A stretch of DNA of 64,000 bases, from positions 620,001-684,000 of the forward strand of contig CAWIVJ010000005.1 of assembly GCA_963839525.1 (NCBI GenBank), in the 5' to 3' direction. How positions within the stretch are numbered: position 1 is the stretch's first letter; each line of letters opens with the position of its first letter. The notes beneath the pieces are model-generated. The model made no database searches. It was not told the DNA's origin and saw only the letters and a list, made by a program, of their open reading frames with translations. This document shows, piece by piece, positions 60,474-64,000 of this stretch. The position numbers were made by a program, and so were the translations under genes. The stretch comes from CAWIVJ01 sp963839525. GTDB lineage: Bacteria > Cyanobacteriota > Vampirovibrionia > Gastranaerophilales > Gastranaerophilaceae.

Positions 60474-61844
60474 ATGGCAAATATTAAATTTGGAACAGAC
60501 GGATGGCGTGCAATTACAGGTGAGGACTTCAATACACAAAATGTTGAAATTGTTACAATTGCAATTGGAAAATATATTTTTGAAACTTTTGGGATTAAGA
60601 AAAAAATATTGATTGGATTTGATTCAAGAAACATGGCTAACGAATTTGCGTATCAATGTGCAAATTTGCTTGCTATGGCAGGTTTTGAGGTTATTTTAAG
60701 CAAAGAAGTTGTTCCTACACCTATTTTAGCTTATAGTGCAAAACTTTATAATGCATGTGCAATTATGTTTACGGCATCTCATAATCCGCCAAAATATTTG
60801 GGAATGAAATTTATTCCTGATTATGCAGGTCCTGCAACTGACAAAATAACAAAAACAATTATGGACAATTTAGGGAAGAAAATTTCTCAAGGTAACGGAA
60901 AAATAGAAAAATTCAATTTTAAACAGCCTTATTTTAAACATTTGCAAAAATTAATCGATTTTGAAAAAATTAAAACACTTAAAACTAATATAATTTTTGA
61001 CGGGCTTTATTCAACCACAATAGGATATTTTGATAAAATTTTGGATGAATACTCAATTCCTTATCAGTCTCTTCATATGGAACATGATCCGAATTTTGGC
61101 GGAGGCATGCCTGAACCAAAGCCAAAATATTTAAAAGAATTAATAGAAAAAGTAAAATCTGAGCCTAATTCAATTGGACTTTCAAATGATGGTGACGGAG
61201 ACAGGTTCGGAGTTATAAATGAAAACGGGGAATGGGTTTCTCCAATTGAAATTATAGCAATTCTTCTTTTATATTTAAAAAATAATAAAAATTTACAAGG
61301 TCCTATAATTAAAACCGTTAGTACAGGAGGGCTTTTAGATAAAATTGCTCAAAAACTGAATATAGAAATAATAGAAACACCTGTAGGTTTTAAATATGTT
61401 GGTGAAGCAATGAGAAAGAATAATGCTATAATAGGTGGAGAAGAATCCGGCGGGCTAAGTATTCAAGGACATATTCCCGAAAAAGACGGAATTTTGGCAA
61501 ATCTTTTAATTCTTGAAGTAATGGCTGTTAAAAATAGGTCTCTTGTAGAACTTCAGGAAGAAGTTTATGAAGTTGCGGGGATGAAATTTTTTAATGACCG
61601 AATTGATTTAAAGCTGGAGAGTCAGGAACAAGTGAGAACTTCGCTTGAAAAAACAAGAAATATAAGAAATATAGGAGATTTTAAAGTTGTTGAAGTTAAG
61701 ACAAAAGACGGAATAAAACTCTGTTTTGAAGATACAAGCTGGATTTTGGTTCGTTCAAGCGGAACAGAACCATTATTAAGAATTTACTTTGAAAGTAACA
61801 ATTTAGAAAAACTTAAACAATTAAAAGATAAATTTATATTGTAG
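60474..61844 (+). CDS. Phosphoglucomutase/phosphomannomutase family protein
   Basis: 456 residues, alpha-D-phosphohexomutase superfamily. The four signatures are seen: catalytic Ser in TASHNPPKYLGMKF, metal site DGDGDRFG, sugar loop GGEESGG and phosphate loop RSSGTEP. FGTDGWRAITGEDF at the start recalls the cyanobacterial phosphoglucomutase group rather than GlmM. A role in moving glucose 6-phosphate to glucose 1-phosphate for glgC is likely, but mannose is possible. AAAAGG precedes the ATG. Confidence 0.93.
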   Translation: MANIKFGTDGWRAITGEDFNTQNVEIVTIAIGKYIFETFGIKKKILIGFDSRNMANEFAYQCANLLAMAGFEVILSKEVVPTPILAYSAKLYNACAIMFTASHNPPKYLGMKFIPDYAGPATDKITKTIMDNLGKKISQGNGKIEKFNFKQPYFKHLQKLIDFEKIKTLKTNIIFDGLYSTTIGYFDKILDEYSIPYQSLHMEHDPNFGGGMPEPKPKYLKELIEKVKSEPNSIGLSNDGDGDRFGVINENGEWVSPIEIIAILLLYLKNNKNLQGPIIKTVSTGGLLDKIAQKLNIEIIETPVGFKYVGEAMRKNNAIIGGEESGGLSIQGHIPEKDGILANLLILEVMAVKNRSLVELQEEVYEVAGMKFFNDRIDLKLESQEQVRTSLEKTRNIRNIGDFKVVEVKTKDGIKLCFEDTSWILVRSSGTEPLLRIYFESNNLEKLKQLKDKFIL

Positions 61845-61845
61845 T

Positions 61846-62199
61846 TTATTCGCCTTTAATCTTATCAACAACCATTTTTGCTATTTCTTTGGCAATGATT
61901 TTTTGTGTTGATTCAGGACAATTTTGTAACATATTCATTGCTGTTTTTAGGGTTGAATCTATATCATACCAGCGATTATTTCTTTCTTCTTCAACTCCGG
62001 CTTCAACAGCGGAGATAATGTCTTCTATTGCTTCATATTCAGAATTTTCAATATTATGCTCAATTATAATTTTTATTAAGTTTAGTGATATTTTTATTTG
62101 AGTTTCATCACCTGATTGTTCTAAAGTTTTTACAGCTGAAGACAAAACGGGGTCTTTATCGTACCAGCGCCTAAAGTTTGAACTATATTCCTCTTTCAT
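61846..62199 (-). CDS. RWYDKDP-repeat protein (copy B)
   Basis: 117 residues. Two modules begin FRRWYDKDPVLSSAVKTLEQ and NRWYDIDSTLKTAMNMLQN, each followed by helices (TQIKISLNLIKIIIEHN; TQKIIAKEIAKMVVDK). It is a paralogue of the gene at 56567-56902, with the same two-module plan and the same GCGAGG ribosome binding site. The function is unknown. It is convergent with the phosphoglucomutase gene, stops nearly touching, and lies downstream of fixX. Confidence 0.7.
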   Translation of the reverse strand: MKEEYSSNFRRWYDKDPVLSSAVKTLEQSGDETQIKISLNLIKIIIEHNIENSEYEAIEDIISAVEAGVEEERNNRWYDIDSTLKTAMNMLQNCPESTQKIIAKEIAKMVVDKIKGE

Positions 62200-62219
62200 T
62201 TTATTCCTCGCTTTTCTCT

Positions 62220-62519
62220 TTATCCATGTTTAAAGGTAACACCTTTATCGCCTTTAGGATAATGCCAATCAATGCATTTTTTTTCACAAGCAATCCGGCA
62301 TGCTCCGCATTCTAAACAATTTTCGTATCCAATAATAAGTTTTTTATTTTCTTCATCCCATTCATAAACCTTTGCTGGACAAATATAAGTACAGATTTTT
62401 GAATTACAAATTAGACACTGTGCTTCATCCGGTTTCAAATGAGGTTTTTCATCAGGAACATATTTAACTTTTGATAACTTATCATCAATATTTGATTGAG
62501 AAATTTTTTCGTCTGTCAT
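62220..62519 (-). CDS. fixX: FixX-like ferredoxin
   Basis: 99 residues. The cysteine spacing CLICNSKICTYICPAKVY and NCLECGACRIACEKKCIDW, with DWHYPKGDKGVTFKHG at the end, matches the ferredoxin-like FixX partner of FixC. The start overlaps the fixC stop by one base (TAATG). It passes electrons between electron-transfer flavoprotein and FixC/quinone. fixA and fixB are not in the window. Confidence 0.92.
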   Translation of the reverse strand: MTDEKISQSNIDDKLSKVKYVPDEKPHLKPDEAQCLICNSKICTYICPAKVYEWDEENKKLIIGYENCLECGACRIACEKKCIDWHYPKGDKGVTFKHG

Positions 62520-63817
62520 TACTTTAAAACTCCAAAAATAATTTTTATAAAACCAAAAGCATCTTTAAATAGTTCTAAAATACTTCTGTCAGCAAAAATA
62601 CTTTTAATAAAACCATGATATTTATTACGTTTTGGTATACTATCAACAGATGTAAACATTTTGAAAAATTCTGCGATTTTTTTAGGATAATATTTCAGGT
62701 AAGATTTTGAACGGTTATGGAGAATATCCATCAGGTTTTTGTAAGATTTTAAATCTTTTATTATAAAAGAATTTTCAAGCTTTTTTTGATAAAGGGCTAA
62801 ACTATTAGCACTAAAATCATCTTTGTTTATTGCTTCAATTGTTGATTCACCGGCTAATTTTCCACTAATCATTGCTAAGTTTGTCCCTTCCCAATGAAGA
62901 TTATTTACAAGCATTGCGGAATCACCAACAACTAAAACACCGTCTGAATAAAGTTTTGGTAATTTTTTATAACCGCCTTCGGGAATTAAGTGGGCAGAAT
63001 ATTCAATTAATTCACCGCCTTTTATAAAAGGTTGAAAAGTCGGGTGAGATTTTATTTTGTCTAAAAGTTCATAAGGTTTAAGTTTTCTTTTTACAAGTTC
63101 TTCTAAACTAATACCCAAGCCTATAGAAAGAGTTTCTTTATTAGTATAAACATAGCCTAAACCAAGCATTCCCAGCATTGGTTCGCCAAATATTTCATAG
63201 ATTGCACCCTCACCGTCTGCCAGATTAAACCGTTCTTCGATTGTTTCTTTTCCGAGTTTGATAACTTCTTTTACCCCAAGAGCAACATCTTTCGGTTTAA
63301 TTTCTTTTCTAAGACCAATTTGCTTTGCGAGCATAGAATTAACGCCGTCAGCTAAAATAACAATATCTGCAAAATATTCTTCAAGCTCTGTTTTAACTCC
63401 TACAACCTTATTTTCTTTGACAATTAATTCTTTAACAAGTGTTTCTGTAGCAAGAACAACTCCTGCTTTTTGAGCTTCTTGCGCCATCCATCTGTCAAAT
63501 TTAGAACGAACAACAGAATAACTGCTGTAAGATTCTTCTTCTTTTGAAATATAATTAACTGAAACAGATTCTTTTTCAGTACACATAATATATTTATGTG
63601 CAACAGTTTTTCTTTCAAGCGGAGCAGATTCTTCAAAATCAGGAAAAATTTCTTTTGTAGGCTGAGTATAAATTGCTCCGCCAAAAACATTTTTGCTGCC
63701 TGAAAAACTTCCGCGTTCAATTAAAACAACTTTTTTACCTGCCCTTGCAATTGTAACTGCTGCAGAAACACCTGCCGGGCCGCCTCCTACAACTATAACT
63801 TCGGTTTTGTTTTTCAT
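62519..63817 (-). CDS. fixC: FixC-like electron-transfer flavoprotein dehydrogenase
   Basis: 432 residues from ATG 63817, which has TTGGAG upstream; a frame from 63856 has no such site. VIVVGGGPAGVSAAVTIARA is the FAD-binding loop, VVRSKFDRWMAQEAQ and VLVVGDSAMLVNNLHWEGTN are typical of the ETF:quinone oxidoreductase/FixC group. It oxidises an electron-transfer flavoprotein and passes electrons with FixX to quinone or another carrier, possibly in a bifurcating FixABCX complex. FixA and FixB would be expected elsewhere in the genome. Confidence 0.93.
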   Translation of the reverse strand: MKNKTEVIVVGGGPAGVSAAVTIARAGKKVVLIERGSFSGSKNVFGGAIYTQPTKEIFPDFEESAPLERKTVAHKYIMCTEKESVSVNYISKEEESYSSYSVVRSKFDRWMAQEAQKAGVVLATETLVKELIVKENKVVGVKTELEEYFADIVILADGVNSMLAKQIGLRKEIKPKDVALGVKEVIKLGKETIEERFNLADGEGAIYEIFGEPMLGMLGLGYVYTNKETLSIGLGISLEELVKRKLKPYELLDKIKSHPTFQPFIKGGELIEYSAHLIPEGGYKKLPKLYSDGVLVVGDSAMLVNNLHWEGTNLAMISGKLAGESTIEAINKDDFSANSLALYQKKLENSFIIKDLKSYKNLMDILHNRSKSYLKYYPKKIAEFFKMFTSVDSIPKRNKYHGFIKSIFADRSILELFKDAFGFIKIIFGVLK

Positions 63818-63929
63818 ATTGTACTCCAAAATATAAGGCAATTGTACAATAAACATTTAAGTTTGTAAATTATTTGTATTTATTATAAGTTAAATTAATA
63901 AAATATAAATAGCAAGGAGGATATTTAAA

Positions 63930-64000
63930 ATGTTAATTATAATGCGCCAAGGAAGCAATAATAAAGAAACAGAACAAGTAAAAGTATTTATTGAAAAAAG
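63930..64000 (+). CDS. 3-deoxy-7-phosphoheptulonate synthase, start of gene
   Basis: Only the first 23 codons are in the window (LIIMRQGSNNKETEQVKVF). This fits the ferredoxin-like N-terminal domain of the AroF/AroG-type (type I-beta) DAHP synthases, which begin with a strand of the form M-I-I-V-M followed by a helix. AAGGAGG stands before the ATG at 63930. It would be the first enzyme of the shikimate pathway, which fits aroQ and pheA nearby. So short a piece allows only a moderate call. Confidence 0.55.
   Translation, partial: MLIIMRQGSNNKETEQVKVFIEK

Noticed and set aside
1..64000. tRNA, rRNA and CRISPR loci
   Set aside because: I looked for T-loop signatures, conserved rRNA blocks and regularly spaced direct repeats and saw none that hold up.

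Overview
This is an AT-rich chromosomal window from a Gram-negative, probably fermentative anaerobe. It encodes lipid A glycosylation (WaaA), two TolC-type outer-membrane proteins, superoxide reductase with ferritin, lysine 2,3-aminomutase, a 2-hydroxyacyl-CoA dehydratase activase and FixC/FixX electron transfer. There are no photosynthesis genes. atpD and atpC stand alone without the other ATP synthase genes, as in the cyanobacterial lineage. LL-diaminopimelate aminotransferase, a cyanobacterial-type phosphoglucomutase and several lineage-type hypothetical proteins fit the same picture. My best inference is a non-photosynthetic relative of cyanobacteria (Melainabacteria/Vampirovibrionia, Gastranaerophilales-like). 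I saw no rRNA, tRNA, CRISPR array, prophage or intact transposase.

Layout. 1-6.7 kb: end of a sodium:solute symporter, then ablA-ablB (N-epsilon-acetyl-beta-lysine osmolyte), an ArsR regulator with a TolC protein, MarC and a cation:proton antiporter. 6.7-12 kb: superoxide reductase/ferritin, a YkgJ-like protein, a nitroreductase with two duplicated short-chain dehydrogenases, and dapL. 12-13.3 kb: a decayed patch with a frameshifted small gene, a palindromic repeat element, a dead ribbon-helix-helix gene, an XRE regulator and a small unannotated gene. 13.3-28.4 kb: ruvB, YibE/F, a bifunctional nuclease, NfeD-stomatin, three unusual membrane proteins, thioredoxin-like protein, glgC, an LCP protein, a sigma-70 factor and dnaN with an internal frameshift. 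28.4-29 kb: a gene-free AT-rich stretch between divergent dnaN and recF with five identical 9-mers, a candidate replication origin. 29-46.7 kb: recF, glutaredoxin, aminotransferase, waaA, activase, uvrB, ylxR-infB-rbfA-truB with downstream envelope genes, thyX and a Ski2-like helicase. 46.7-64 kb: serS, TPR protein, TolC, an oligopeptide-type ABC ATPase, lytic transglycosylase, split folE2, aroQ, atpDC, pheA, phosphoglucomutase, fixXC and the start of a DAHP synthase gene.

The most unusual feature is a set of small palindromic repeats. Three sit in frame inside conserved genes: waaA, truB and the ABC ATPase. The waaA and truB copies are homologous and are read in the same orientation and frame, which resembles the Rickettsia palindromic elements. 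Other points of interest are a shared N-terminal motif (around YQ ... [SN]F[GT]) in several otherwise unrelated small proteins, a twice-repeated RWYDKDP module in two unlinked genes, heptanucleotide tandem repeats at a signal peptide and at a ribosome binding site, and three +1 frameshifts in genes that should be intact.
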